Shown: piece after piece, positions 53,036 to 62,057 of the stretch
How positions within the stretch are numbered: the stretch's first letter is position 1
How the letters are laid out: each line of letters begins with the position of its first letter
Source of the DNA: Microbacteriaceae bacterium
GTDB lineage: Bacteria; Actinomycetota; Actinomycetes; Actinomycetales; Microbacteriaceae
Direction of reading: 5' to 3'
Assembly: GCA_009780695.1 (NCBI GenBank)
Contig: WQZN01000001.1
Coordinates: forward strand, 186,001 to 250,000
Length of the DNA: 64,000 nucleotides
Program-made: the position numbers and the translations under genes
Notes under the pieces: model-generated
What the model saw: the letters and a program-made list of their open reading frames with translations, nothing else
What the model was told of the DNA's origin: nothing
The model's database searches: none

Positions 53036-56000
53036 TCAGGCGAAGACTTCGAGCTGGGCCAGCGTGAGCGAGCTGTCGGCAGTGAAGCGAATGGTGACGA
53101 GATCGGATGCTCCAACGACGGGCTCTCCCGAACAGCGGAACGGTCGCAGCTGCCCCGGCCGCTCGAAACCCTCCTCGGCTCGGCTGTCGAGCGGGACCAC
53201 GCGACCGTCAGCCGTCAGGCCTTCGAGACGCCACGCCGCAAGCACTGGCGATGCGAGGCTTACCGTGTAGAGGAGGCCCGGGCGAGACGGAGGCTCGAGC
53301 GACAGCTCGACGGACTCTCCGGCGGCGAGCACCATCGGGTGGGCGCCGAGGTCGTCGGCGGGGCCGCCGGGCACGCGGGCGAGCAGGTCGCGCGGCGGGG
53401 CCGTGAAGCCGTGCAGGCGGGATGCCGAGGCCGGCCGGCTCGCAGCCGCCCAGCCCTGGGGCGCGTGCGCGAGCTCGAACTCGAGCAGGCCGCCCGCGCG
53501 CAGCGCGCTGCGCGGGATCGACACGTCGTGCCATGGCTCGCCGTTCCAGCGCACGCCCGCGACGTACGGAGCCCCGGCGTTCGTGGCCGTGATGACGAGC
53601 TCGCCACCGCCCTCGGGTCGCACGACGACGCGCGGCAGCAGCGGGGGCGTGAGCACGAAGGTGTCGCTCGCGGGCGTGAGCGGGTAGAGGCCCAGGCTCG
53701 CGAACAGGTGCCAGCCCGACATCTCGCCGTTGTCCTCGTCGCCCGGGAAGCCCTGGCCGAAGTCCGAGCCGACGAACAGCCGGTCGCGGGCCTCGGTCAC
53801 GATGCGATGCGCGTCGTCGTGGCGGCCGGCGTGCAGATAGAAGAACGGGATGTGGTGCGCGGGCTGGTTCGACAGGCCGAGCATGCCCATGCGGACATCC
53901 CGCGCCTCGGTCTGCTCGTGGATGACGAAGCCGTACGAGCCGCACGTGGCGGGGTCGGCCGTCTCGGGCGTGGCGAAGAAGCGGTCGAGGGATGCCCCGA
54001 GCGCCGCCTCCCCGCCGTGCAGCTCCGCGAGCCCCGCCCCGTCGTGCGGTGCGGTGTACGCCGTGCCCCAGCCGTTGGTCTCGGTGTAGTCGAAGCCCCA
54101 CACCGTGGGGTCGTATTCCGCAGCCGGCATACGCCATGCGCCGTCTCTGGTGCGGCCGAGGAAGGTGCCAAGCTCGGGAGCGAAGACGTTGCGGAAGTTC
54201 GCGCTGCGGCGCTCGAAGTACTCGGCTTCCGTCTCGAGCCGGGCGCGGCGCACGGCGTCCGTCTCACGCTCGGCCACGCGGCGCGCGAGCACGGCGACAC
54301 CCCAGTCGTTGATGGCGTTGTCGAGGGTCCACGACATGCCCTCGTGCGTCCCGGTGTCGATGAAGCCGCGCCAGATGCCCGGGTGCAGGCCCTTGCGCCC
54401 GACCTCGGGGCGCGGGGCGGGAACGGTCGCGTTCACGATGGCCGAGCGGTAGGCCGTCTCGAGGTCGAAGCCGTCGACCCTGCTCGCGGCGAGGTCGGCG
54501 AAGACCGTGTCACTCGTCGTGCCGGTCATCGAGTCGACCGGGCCGGGCGCGCTCCACCGGCTCGTCCAGCCGCCGTCGGCGAAGTGCTGCACGAAGCCCT
54601 GCGCCAGTTCGCCCGCCGAGCCCGGAGTGAGCAGTGCGAGCGCGGGCCAGCAGGTGCGGTAGGTGTCCCAGAAGCCGTTGTTCGCGCTGTACCCGCCCGT
54701 GCGGAGCTCGCCATCGACGGGGGAGCGATAGCTCAGACCGCCCGTCGCGGCATCCGGCTCGGCGTGCGCATTGGGATAGAGGAACAGGCGGTACAGATCG
54801 GAGTAGAGCGAGCGCGCCTGGTCGTCGCTCGCCCCCTCGAGCTCGAGCACACCGAGCTTGTCGCGCCAGCGCGCCTCGGCCGCCTCGGCCATGGCATCGA
54901 AGCCGCCCGCCGTCGAGAGGTTCGTCCGCGCATGCGCCGCGTCGATCGTCGAGATGCCGATGAGGGCGTCAACCGGATGTATGGCGCTCGCGGCATATGT
55001 CACGTGACCCGTCACGCGACCACCGTCGGCGTCGCCCTCCAGACGCACCGCGGTGCGCCCGCCCGCGGGCAGTCGCAGGTGCACGAAGTGCCGCGGCCGG
55101 CCCGGGCCGTCGCCCAGCTCGACGTCGAGCTCGATGCCGTCAGCGCCGTCCGTGACGTCGAGCGACGCCGCGTCTCCGAGGTGGTCGACGACGACCGAGA
55201 GCCACGGGCTCGAGCCGTCGCCGGTGAAGCGCATGCCGAGTGCGAAGTCGCCCGCTGTCAGCTGCGCCGTGAGGCCGCCGTCGAGCTCCACCACATAGCG
55301 GTGCGGCCGGGCGCGCTCACGCTCGCGGTCGAAGCCGAGCGCTCGGGCTTTCCGCCCCTGATCAGGACTTTCCAAAGGGCTCGGCATGAGCTGGAACACA
55401 CCGCGGTCGCCGATCCACGGGCTCGGAATGTGCGAGGTCGCGAACGCCTCGATCGCGGGGCGCCCGTCGTCGCGGTTGTGCGCATGGAACGCGTACGGCC
55501 AGTTGCCGGCCGAAGCGTTCGTCATCGGCAGCCCGAACACGCCGCCGTGCGGCACGGCGACGAGCGGCGCGGTGTTCCCGCGCGAGAAGGTGTCGCTCGA
55601 CTGCGTGCCGCGGGTCGTGTCGACGCGGTCGAGCGACTCTACGGGTGCGGGCGCGGCCGCGGCGATGCGCACCCCGTCAAGCCAGCCGGCGAGGTCGTGG
55701 CCGGGCGCGCGGCGCACGCGGGCGATGACGCGGCGGATGCCCCCGGCAGCGGCATCCGGCAGCACCGCACTCCTGCGGTTCCACTGGTCGACGTACACCG
55801 TCTTCACGTCCGCCTGCCCGCTCGGGGTCACGACGTTGCCGTGCTGGTCGCGCGGTTCGCCGTCGCTGAGCCACGAGCCGTCGGCGAACTCGACGTCGAG
55901 CGCGAAGGCCGTCGCATCCCAGCGCGTCTCGAGCGTCTCGCCGGCGACGGGGAACCAGTCGTACTGCAGCACGAGAGCGGATGCCCCGCCGTCGGGCACC

Positions 56001-56140
56001 ACGACATCCGGCACCTCGAACACCGCCTCGCCCTCGCCCGCGGGGGCGTGCACCGCAAAGGCCGCCGGCGACACCGACCCGATGCCGGGCCGTGCGTTGT
56101 AGGTGAATTCGGGCCCGCCTTCGCGCCGTAACTGCTGCAT
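53036..56140 (-). CDS. GH92 exo-alpha-mannosidase
   Basis: A 1034-residue enzyme of family GH92, a Ca2+-dependent inverting exo-alpha-mannosidase family, mostly alpha-1,2 on high-mannose N-glycans and yeast mannan. Family elements are YSANNGFWDTYRTCWPALAL (the N-WDTYR block) and, further on, FDYTETNGWGTAYTAPHDGA near residue 680, which holds the catalytic acid Glu. GDEDNGEMSGWHLFASLGLY near 805 holds the base Asp residues. There is an added beta-sandwich at both ends. Unlike most Bacteroides GH92 proteins it has no signal peptide (starts MQQLRREGGPEF), so it trims imported glycans in the cytosol. The operator at 56159 is 19 bases before the start. Confidence 0.93.
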   Translation of the reverse strand: MQQLRREGGPEFTYNARPGIGSVSPAAFAVHAPAGEGEAVFEVPDVVVPDGGASALVLQYDWFPVAGETLETRWDATAFALDVEFADGSWLSDGEPRDQHGNVVTPSGQADVKTVYVDQWNRRSAVLPDAAAGGIRRVIARVRRAPGHDLAGWLDGVRIAAAAPAPVESLDRVDTTRGTQSSDTFSRGNTAPLVAVPHGGVFGLPMTNASAGNWPYAFHAHNRDDGRPAIEAFATSHIPSPWIGDRGVFQLMPSPLESPDQGRKARALGFDRERERARPHRYVVELDGGLTAQLTAGDFALGMRFTGDGSSPWLSVVVDHLGDAASLDVTDGADGIELDVELGDGPGRPRHFVHLRLPAGGRTAVRLEGDADGGRVTGHVTYAASAIHPVDALIGISTIDAAHARTNLSTAGGFDAMAEAAEARWRDKLGVLELEGASDDQARSLYSDLYRLFLYPNAHAEPDAATGGLSYRSPVDGELRTGGYSANNGFWDTYRTCWPALALLTPGSAGELAQGFVQHFADGGWTSRWSAPGPVDSMTGTTSDTVFADLAASRVDGFDLETAYRSAIVNATVPAPRPEVGRKGLHPGIWRGFIDTGTHEGMSWTLDNAINDWGVAVLARRVAERETDAVRRARLETEAEYFERRSANFRNVFAPELGTFLGRTRDGAWRMPAAEYDPTVWGFDYTETNGWGTAYTAPHDGAGLAELHGGEAALGASLDRFFATPETADPATCGSYGFVIHEQTEARDVRMGMLGLSNQPAHHIPFFYLHAGRHDDAHRIVTEARDRLFVGSDFGQGFPGDEDNGEMSGWHLFASLGLYPLTPASDTFVLTPPLLPRVVVRPEGGGELVITATNAGAPYVAGVRWNGEPWHDVSIPRSALRAGGLLEFELAHAPQGWAAASRPASASRLHGFTAPPRDLLARVPGGPADDLGAHPMVLAAGESVELSLEPPSRPGLLYTVSLASPVLAAWRLEGLTADGRVVPLDSRAEEGFERPGQLRPFRCSGEPVVGASDLVTIRFTADSSLTLAQLEVFA

Positions 56141-56158
56141 GCGCCCGACGATAGAGAA

Positions 56159-56172
56159 CTAAACCGGTTTTG
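56159..56172. promoter_or_regulatory. LacI-B operator between GH92 and the MFS gene
   Basis: CTAAACCGGTTTTG lies 19 bases before the GH92 start and 45 bases before the divergent MFS start. It keeps CTAAACCG but differs in the right half (AACCGGTT is its symmetric centre). Confidence 0.78.
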
Positions 56173-56216
56173 TCATGCGAACGGGCGCTGCGGCGTCAGC
56201 CCCGCCGCCATACTGA

Positions 56217-57446
56217 GTGACGATGACAGCGACTCAGGCGACGGGGCCGCGTGCAGCGCTCGCACACCGCCCCTTCCGCAACTGGTTCATCGTCCAGATC
56301 TTCTCAGGATCCGGCTCCTCGACGCAGATGATCGGTATGGCGTGGCTCGTCGTGCGCGCGACGGGCAGCGGCGTCGCGCTCGGCCTGCTGACGGCGCTCT
56401 CGCTCGTGCCGGTGCTGCTGCTGGGGCCGCTCGTGGGCACGCTGATCGACAGGATGTCCCGCCGCGTCCTCCTCGTGGCGACCCAGTCCGCGTACCTCGT
56501 GCTCGCCACCGTCCTCGCGGCCACGACCGCGGCGGACCACACGAACCTGCCGGTGCTCTATGGCGTCGCGCTGCTGACGGGCATCGTCAACGCCGTCGAC
56601 GGCCCGGCGCGCCAGGTCTATCTCGTCGACCTCGTCGGGCCCCAGATGATCCCGGCCACAGTCGGCCTCTACGAGGTCGTGCTGAACGCCTCGCGCGTGC
56701 TCGGCCCCGCCGCGGGCGGCGCGCTGCTCGCGACGTGGGGCGTCGTGCCGTGCTTCGTGTTCAATGCGATCACGTTCGTCCCCGTGCTGCTGGTCTTGAT
56801 CTTCACGCACTCGGGCCACGAGGAGCGTGCGAAGTCGGGCGAGCGCGCGAGCTTCACCGCGGGCATCCGTTGGGTCGCCGCTAACCCGCACGTGGCCTGG
56901 ATGCTGCTGTTCGCCGCCGTCTCGGGCATGCTCTTCAACCTCTCCGTCACGGTGCCACTCGTGACGCAGCGCGTGTTCGGGCTGGGCGGCGGCGCCTACG
57001 GCGCGCTCGTCGCGGTCTTCGGCGTCGGCGCGCTCGTCGGCGCGCTCGCGGCGTCGAACAGCTCGGGCACGCCCCGCTTCCGCACAGTCGCGTTGCTCGC
57101 CGGCGCGACGGGTGCGGCGATCGTGCTGAGCGCCCTCGCGCCGTCCGAATGGCTGTTCGGCCTCGGCCTCGCGGCCATCGGCGGCGTCAGCATCCTGTTC
57201 ATCGCACGCGCGAACGCGCTCGTGCAGCTCGAGTCGCCGGCCCACATGCGCGGCCGAGTGATGAGCCTGTGGAACATGGCGATCCCCGGCATGAACCCCT
57301 TCACCGGCCTGGCGGCCGGCGCGGTGGCCGACGCCTTCGGGGCCCGCGCGGGCTTCGGCCTCGCCGGCGCCCTCTTCCTCGTGGTGTTCACCGCGACGCT
57401 CGTCTTCGGCCGCGCGCACGGCCGTGATTCTGCGCCGACGGGGTGA
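56217..57446 (+). CDS. Major facilitator superfamily transporter (12 helices)
   Basis: A 409-residue MFS protein of the enterobactin-exporter/DHA3-like type. It has motif A-like GTLIDRMSRRVLLVATQ after helix 2, ARQVYLVDLVGP, VLNASRVLGPAAGGAL in helix 5 and AHMRGRVMSLWNMAIPGMNP in the second half, a signature of this group (R-x-MSLW). It likely exports a small molecule by proton antiport. The start is GTG 56217 or ATG 56223. There is no ribosome binding site, and CATACT lies just before, so the mRNA may be leaderless. It is divergent from GH92 and shares the operator region, so it may belong to the regulon. Confidence 0.88.
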   Translation: MTMTATQATGPRAALAHRPFRNWFIVQIFSGSGSSTQMIGMAWLVVRATGSGVALGLLTALSLVPVLLLGPLVGTLIDRMSRRVLLVATQSAYLVLATVLAATTAADHTNLPVLYGVALLTGIVNAVDGPARQVYLVDLVGPQMIPATVGLYEVVLNASRVLGPAAGGALLATWGVVPCFVFNAITFVPVLLVLIFTHSGHEERAKSGERASFTAGIRWVAANPHVAWMLLFAAVSGMLFNLSVTVPLVTQRVFGLGGGAYGALVAVFGVGALVGALAASNSSGTPRFRTVALLAGATGAAIVLSALAPSEWLFGLGLAAIGGVSILFIARANALVQLESPAHMRGRVMSLWNMAIPGMNPFTGLAAGAVADAFGARAGFGLAGALFLVVFTATLVFGRAHGRDSAPTG

Positions 57447-57486
57447 GGGTCCCGAGGTTCGGCGCGATGTGAAGGCATCCCACAGC

Positions 57487-57515
57487 GGCCGACCGGGTTC
57501 TCGACCCGGCCGGCC
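57487..57515. terminator. Terminator hairpin between convergent MFS and Endo-H-like genes
   Basis: GGCCGACCGGGT pairs in 11 of 12 positions with ACCCGGCCGGCC across a 5-base loop. It lies between the stops at 57446 and 57532, and can serve both directions. Confidence 0.7.
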
Positions 57516-57531
57516 GCCGCGGATCGATGCG

Positions 57532-58863
57532 CTACGGGTGGCTCCACTGCTGACTGGTGCTGCCGCTGCAGGTCGCGAGGACCGTGACGGGCGTGCCCAG
57601 TCCGAGCAGGCCGGACGAGGTCGTGTCCAGGCAGAGGCCGAAGTTCGAGTAGGTCTTCGTGCTCGCGTTGTAGGTCCACTGCTGCGCGGGAGTCCCGTTG
57701 CAGGTGTAGAGCTGGACGACGGTTCCCGAGGTCGTCCCGGAGTTGCGGACATCCATGCACTTGCCCTGGTTTCGGACGGTGCCGTCGCTCGGGAATGTCC
57801 AGGTCTGTCCGGCGCTGCCGCTGCACGACGTCGCCTGCAGCTGCGTGCTGTCGGCCGTGCCGGGTGCCGTCAGACAGTTGCCGTTCGAGGCGCGGGTGAC
57901 GGTCGCCGAAGGACCTGAGGTCACGCCTGTGGTCGGGTCGGTGTAGACCGCAGCGCTGCCGTAGAGCTGCTGCGTGAACGAGGAGACGTAGGCGCTGTCG
58001 TCGCCGTTGGGCAGGTTGTAGGTCATGTACATCCCATAGCCGCTGGAGACGGTCTGGCTCGCGAGACTGGCCGCCGTGGAACTTGAGGTGTTCTGGATGT
58101 CGACAGCAGCCGGTGACAGATCCGAGTTCGGCAGGCCGGGAACGTTCGGAACGCTCCACGTGCCGTAGATCGCGTTGTAGCTGTAGTTGATCAGGCTGCC
58201 GACGTTGATGCCGTTGTACGAGAGCGAGTTGGTGTCCGGGCCGTAGTAGTACAGCGAGATGCCCTTGCTCGGCGCGTCGTTGCGCAGCGCCTGGACGAGG
58301 TCGGGGAACGACCACGCATTGGGCTGGCCGGTGCCGTTGGTGCCGTAGTCGGCGTATTCGTCGTCGAAGTCGATGCCGTCGAGCCCGTACTGGTTCTCGA
58401 CATCGGCCAGCTGCTGTGCAAATGCGGCCGCGGAGGCCTGGTCGGGGAAGTTGGAGACGCCGGCGCCCTGGTGGTTGCCGAGGATGGACAGGTACACCTT
58501 GATGCCCTTGGCCTGCAGCGGCGCGATCTCCGTCGCCGCGTTGTCGAGCACGGCCTGCACCTGCGGGTTGAAGTACAGCTGCGCGGCTCCGCCGCTGTAG
58601 TTGATGTTGGCGGCGAAGATGACGGCGATGTCGAACACGTTGGCGCCGTTGGAAGCCAGCGTGTAGTCGCCGACGTTGGCGATGTCATCGTTGTTCACCT
58701 CGACGTAGGCCACCGACAGCGGCCCGTTCTTGGTCGGCGTCGCGGCGTGTGCGGGTGCCGACACCCCGGTCAGCGCCGCGACCGCGGCGACGGCGGCGAG
58801 TCCCGCGAACGCCGTGCGAGACGCCCAGCGACGCGGGCCCCTTGCAGCAAGGAATCCGGACAT
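57532..58863 (-). CDS. Secreted Endo-H-like GH18 endo-beta-N-acetylglucosaminidase with ricin-type lectin domain
   Basis: A 443-residue secreted protein. A Sec signal peptide (residues 1-40, ending APAHA) is followed by a GH18 barrel (about 48-305). Its active site GLDGIDFDDEYADYG is nearly that of Endo H, with acid/base E169. FDIAVIFAANINY and VYLSILGNHQGAG are further Endo-H-like strands. A ricin B-type beta-trefoil (about 315-443) follows, with three Q-x-W repeats (GQTWTF, AQQWTY, SQQWSH). Endo H cuts between the two core GlcNAc residues of high-mannose N-glycans, releasing them from glycoproteins. The lectin domain would hold the enzyme to glycans. A LacI-B operator lies 13 bases upstream. 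Confidence 0.92.
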   Translation of the reverse strand: MSGFLAARGPRRWASRTAFAGLAAVAAVAALTGVSAPAHAATPTKNGPLSVAYVEVNNDDIANVGDYTLASNGANVFDIAVIFAANINYSGGAAQLYFNPQVQAVLDNAATEIAPLQAKGIKVYLSILGNHQGAGVSNFPDQASAAAFAQQLADVENQYGLDGIDFDDEYADYGTNGTGQPNAWSFPDLVQALRNDAPSKGISLYYYGPDTNSLSYNGINVGSLINYSYNAIYGTWSVPNVPGLPNSDLSPAAVDIQNTSSSTAASLASQTVSSGYGMYMTYNLPNGDDSAYVSSFTQQLYGSAAVYTDPTTGVTSGPSATVTRASNGNCLTAPGTADSTQLQATSCSGSAGQTWTFPSDGTVRNQGKCMDVRNSGTTSGTVVQLYTCNGTPAQQWTYNASTKTYSNFGLCLDTTSSGLLGLGTPVTVLATCSGSTSQQWSHP

Positions 58864-58876
58864 ACATCCTCCTTAA

Positions 58877-58890
58877 TAATCCGGTTTAGT
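58877..58890. promoter_or_regulatory. LacI-B operator at the Endo-H-like gene start
   Basis: On the minus strand this reads ACTAAACCGGATTA, ending 13 bases before ATG 58863 and next to the ribosome binding site AGGAGG. Binding here would block transcription just before the gene. Confidence 0.8.
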
Positions 58891-58987
58891 GCGCCACAAG
58901 CTACATGCAAGATGCCCTAATTCCAATGGTTTTGGCTTATTTTGCGTACAGGCTTACCCGCTTGCGCCGGCCTCGGCGCATCAATTA

Positions 58988-59011
58988 CTAAACCGGACTA
59001 GTTTGGTTTAG
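58988..59011. promoter_or_regulatory. Double LacI-B operator upstream of the Endo-H-like and MprF-like genes
   Basis: CTAAACCGGACTAG (58988-59001) and, on the other strand, CTAAACCAAACTAG (59011-58998) overlap by four bases. They lie about 110 bases from the operator at 58877, a distance that would allow looping, and 74 bases before the MprF-like gene. Confidence 0.78.
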
Positions 59012-59084
59012 CACACAACTCCAGACCCCACGAATGCCCGTGATTCTGTGTCGATTACGTGAGAGACCCTGCGATCATCTCGAT

Positions 59085-61337
59085 GTGACGACGTCGAAGG
59101 ATGCCCCGCGCACGCGCCCCACGCTGCGCGCGCACCTGCGGCGGCATCCCTTCAGCAGCGCCCTGACCGCGCTCTACATCGCAGTCGCCCTCGCCACGGG
59201 GCCGCGCGGCCCCGACGCGCTGCTGCGCCAGCGGCTGTGGGTCGTGCTCGGCACCGACGAGCCCGTGCGGCACTGGTGGGCGCCCGTGACGAGCATGTTC
59301 TTCGCCGGGGGGCTCGTGAAGCTGGGCCTCGCGGTCGCCGGCGCGATCGTGCTCATCGGCGCCGCCGAGACGCTCATGGGGTGGCGGCGCACCGCGCTCG
59401 CCTTCGTCGTGACCTCGGTCGTGGGCGTCACGGTCGGAGCGGGCCTCATCGTGCTCGGCGAGTTCGGCCACGTGCCGTGGGCGCAGAGCATCGACCGCAT
59501 CGCGACCGTCGACCCGCAGGCGGGCGTCTTCGGCACGATCACCACGGCGAGCGCCTTCGCGGGGCAGCTGTGGCGGCGCCGCATCCGCACGTTCACCGCC
59601 CTCACCGCGATCGTCTTCGTGCTCTACTCGGGCGAGCCCGCCGACGTCTACCGGCTCGTCGCGACGGCCGCAGGCTTCGGGCTGGGGCTGCTGCTGCACC
59701 GCGCCCCGCGCCGCGCCGGCTGGACGCGCAGCAGCAGCCATGAGAAGCGGATGCTGCTCGCCACGGCCACGGCGATCACGGCCGTCGGCCCCGTCATCGC
59801 CCTGGTCTCGCGCACCCGCGTCGGCCTGCTCGGCCCCATCGGCGTGCTCTTCGCCACCCCCGGCGTGGTGCACACGCAGGCCGGCGCCACGCGCTGCGAG
59901 CTGTTCGCACTGACCCGGGCGTGCGTGCAGCAGCTGAGCACCGCGCACAGCGACCGCCCCGGCCAGCTCATCGTCTCGCTCGCCCCGCTCGCGCTGCTGC
60001 TGCTCGCCGCGCTGGGCCTCGCACAGGGGCGACGCGCCGCCGTCTGGCTCGGCGCCGCGGTGAGCGCGGCCCTCGGCATCCTCGCCGCGTTCTTCTTCGG
60101 CATCGTGCCGGCCGACGTCTTCGGGCCGCAGGTCGGCGGCACGTACCGCGACGTGCAGTTCTCGGTCGGCGCCGTGCTCGCGATCGCGTTGCCGCTCGCG
60201 CTGGCCGTCGCGCTCGTGCTCTCGCGCCGTGACTTCCCGCTGCGGTGGGGCGACGCGGTCGAGCGCGGGCTGCAGCAGGATGCCGCGCACGCCCGCGCCC
60301 TCGTCCTGCTCGGCGGCGACGGGCTGTCGTTCATGGCCACCTGGCCGGGCAACACGTACTGGTTCGACCCGGACGACCCGGAAGCCGGCGTCGCCTACCG
60401 CGTCGTCGGCCGCGTGGCCGTGACGTCGGGCGGCCCGATCGGCCGCCCCGCCGACGCCGCCGCGACGATCGCGCGCTTCGCACGGTTCTGCGACGACGCG
60501 GGGCGCACGCCGGTGTTCTACAGCGTCGACGCGGCACTGCGGCCCGTCTTCGCCCGACTCGGCTGGCAGGCCCGCACCGTCGCCGAGGAGGCCGTCATCG
60601 ACGCCCACACCTTCGACCTCGCGGGCCGCAGCAAGCAGAAGGTGCGCTCGGCGGTCAACCGCGCACAGCGCGAGGGGCTGCGCGCCATCTGGTGCGCACA
60701 CCACGAGCTGCCGTGGCACCTGGCGCGCCAGCTCGTCGCGATCTCCGAGGAATGGGTCGCCGCGAAAGAGCTGCCCGAGATGGGCTTCACCCTCGGCGGT
60801 CTCGCCGAGGCGCGCGACCCCGCCGTGCGCCTGATGGTCACGGTCGACGCGGACGACCGCGTCCTCGCCTTCACGAGCTGGCTGCCGGTGCACCGCGACG
60901 GCGTGCTCGTCGGCTACACCAACGACCTGCTGCGCCGCCGCCCCGACGCTCCGCACGGCGCGATGGAGTTCACGATCGCCGAGGTCGCGGCGCGCCTGCG
61001 CAACGACGGGCTCGAGCGCCTGAGCCTGTCGGCCGCGCCGCTCGCACGGTCGGCGCAGACATCCGCCGATGCCATCGACGCGATGCTCGACGGGCTCTCG
61101 ACCCGCCTCGAGCCCGTGTACGGCTTCCGCAGCCTGCTCGACTTCAAGCGCAAGTTCCAGCCCGAGCTGAGGCCTCTGCTGATCGCCTACCCCGACGCGG
61201 TCGCGCTGCCGGCGATCGGCCTCGCGCTCGTGCGCGCCTATCTGCCGACGCTCTCGCTGCGCCAGGCCTCGGGCCTCGTGCGCGGGCTGTCGACACACGA
61301 CCGCGCACCGGTGCCGAGCCCGGCCCCCGCGCCCTGA
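59085..61337 (+). CDS. MprF-like membrane protein with DUF2156 (phosphatidylglycerol lysyltransferase-type) domain
   Basis: A 750-residue protein. Residues 1-390 form a membrane part of about nine or ten helices, its first half reminiscent of rhomboid-like folds (LVKLGLAVAGAIVLIGAAET, ATVDPQAGVFGTITTASAFAG). The C-terminal cytosolic DUF2156 domain from about 400 shows GGDGLSFMATWPGNTYWFDP and GRSKQKVRSAVNRAQREGLR, typical of enzymes that move an aminoacyl group from tRNA to phosphatidylglycerol. Such lipids reduce sensitivity to cationic peptides. GTG 59085 is preferred (VTTSKDAP) to the ATG at 59034, since the latter would add an unlikely 17 residues. The nearby double operator could influence it. 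Confidence 0.8.
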   Translation: MTTSKDAPRTRPTLRAHLRRHPFSSALTALYIAVALATGPRGPDALLRQRLWVVLGTDEPVRHWWAPVTSMFFAGGLVKLGLAVAGAIVLIGAAETLMGWRRTALAFVVTSVVGVTVGAGLIVLGEFGHVPWAQSIDRIATVDPQAGVFGTITTASAFAGQLWRRRIRTFTALTAIVFVLYSGEPADVYRLVATAAGFGLGLLLHRAPRRAGWTRSSSHEKRMLLATATAITAVGPVIALVSRTRVGLLGPIGVLFATPGVVHTQAGATRCELFALTRACVQQLSTAHSDRPGQLIVSLAPLALLLLAALGLAQGRRAAVWLGAAVSAALGILAAFFFGIVPADVFGPQVGGTYRDVQFSVGAVLAIALPLALAVALVLSRRDFPLRWGDAVERGLQQDAAHARALVLLGGDGLSFMATWPGNTYWFDPDDPEAGVAYRVVGRVAVTSGGPIGRPADAAATIARFARFCDDAGRTPVFYSVDAALRPVFARLGWQARTVAEEAVIDAHTFDLAGRSKQKVRSAVNRAQREGLRAIWCAHHELPWHLARQLVAISEEWVAAKELPEMGFTLGGLAEARDPAVRLMVTVDADDRVLAFTSWLPVHRDGVLVGYTNDLLRRRPDAPHGAMEFTIAEVAARLRNDGLERLSLSAAPLARSAQTSADAIDAMLDGLSTRLEPVYGFRSLLDFKRKFQPELRPLLIAYPDAVALPAIGLALVRAYLPTLSLRQASGLVRGLSTHDRAPVPSPAPAP

Positions 61338-61446
61338 CCGGAGCATCCGGCGACGGCGTTGTGCGCGCCGCGACGTACAGTCGAAGCTGAGGATGTCACG
61401 CCGCCGCCGAGCTGAACGACGGCCCCCGCATCCGAAGGAGGCGTTG

Positions 61447-62025
61447 ATGTCAGAAGCAGAGCACGCGCACGTGCACCGGCTGGAGAGCGACCAGGAGGCC
61501 GCGGCCCTCGGCGGCCTGAGCCCCGACGAGTTCAAGTTCGCGTTCCGCCACCACGCCGCGGGCGCCGCTCTCATCACCGCCGACGCCGGCGACGGCCCGG
61601 TCGCGATGACGGTCACCTCGGTGTTCTCGGTCAGTGCCGAGCCGCCGCTGTTCGTGTTCTCGATCTCCGACCAGTCGTCGGCGACGGCCACGATCACCAA
61701 GGCCGAGACGCTCATCGTGCACCTGCTCTCGGCCGACCAGCTCGACCTCGCCCGGCTCGGTGCGACGAGCGGCATCGACCGCTTCGCCGACACCTCCATC
61801 TGGGACCGCCTGATCACGGGCGAGCCGTACTTCCCGGCCGTGCGCACGTGGATCCGCGGCCGTGTCATCGACCGCATGCGCGCCGGCTCGTCGACGGTCG
61901 TCGCGGTGCACGCCCTGCAGGCCCGGCTGCCCGAGACCACGGCGGCCGAGACCGCGCCGCCGCTCGTCTACTACAGCCGCACCTGGCACGAGCTCACCGA
62001 GCGCTCGGAGATCGGCCGGCAGTAG
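61447..62025 (+). CDS. Flavin reductase-like domain protein
   Basis: A 192-residue protein of the flavin reductase (HpaC/SnoaW-type) split-barrel family. Motifs are FKFAFRHHAAGAALITAD, VAMTVTSVFSVSAEPPLFVF (the FMN-binding strand, TxxSxxSxxPPL) and VHLLSADQLDLARL. It reduces FMN or FAD with NAD(P)H for a partner monooxygenase. GAAGGAGG stands before ATG 61447. The luciferase-like gene 32 bases downstream is the obvious partner of a two-component system. A C-terminal part PPLVYYSRTWHEL completes the fold. Confidence 0.9.
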   Translation: MSEAEHAHVHRLESDQEAAALGGLSPDEFKFAFRHHAAGAALITADAGDGPVAMTVTSVFSVSAEPPLFVFSISDQSSATATITKAETLIVHLLSADQLDLARLGATSGIDRFADTSIWDRLITGEPYFPAVRTWIRGRVIDRMRAGSSTVVAVHALQARLPETTAAETAPPLVYYSRTWHELTERSEIGRQ

Positions 62026-62057
62026 CCCGGCGCCCGCCCGCGCGACAGACTGGGGCC

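Noticed and set aside
52997-56131. 1044-aa plus-strand ORF
   Set aside because: Shadow of the GH92 gene, which has catalytic motifs and an upstream operator.
59055-61940. 961-aa minus-strand ORF over the MprF-like gene
   Set aside because: Crosses two real genes and an intergenic gap; low-complexity shadow composition.
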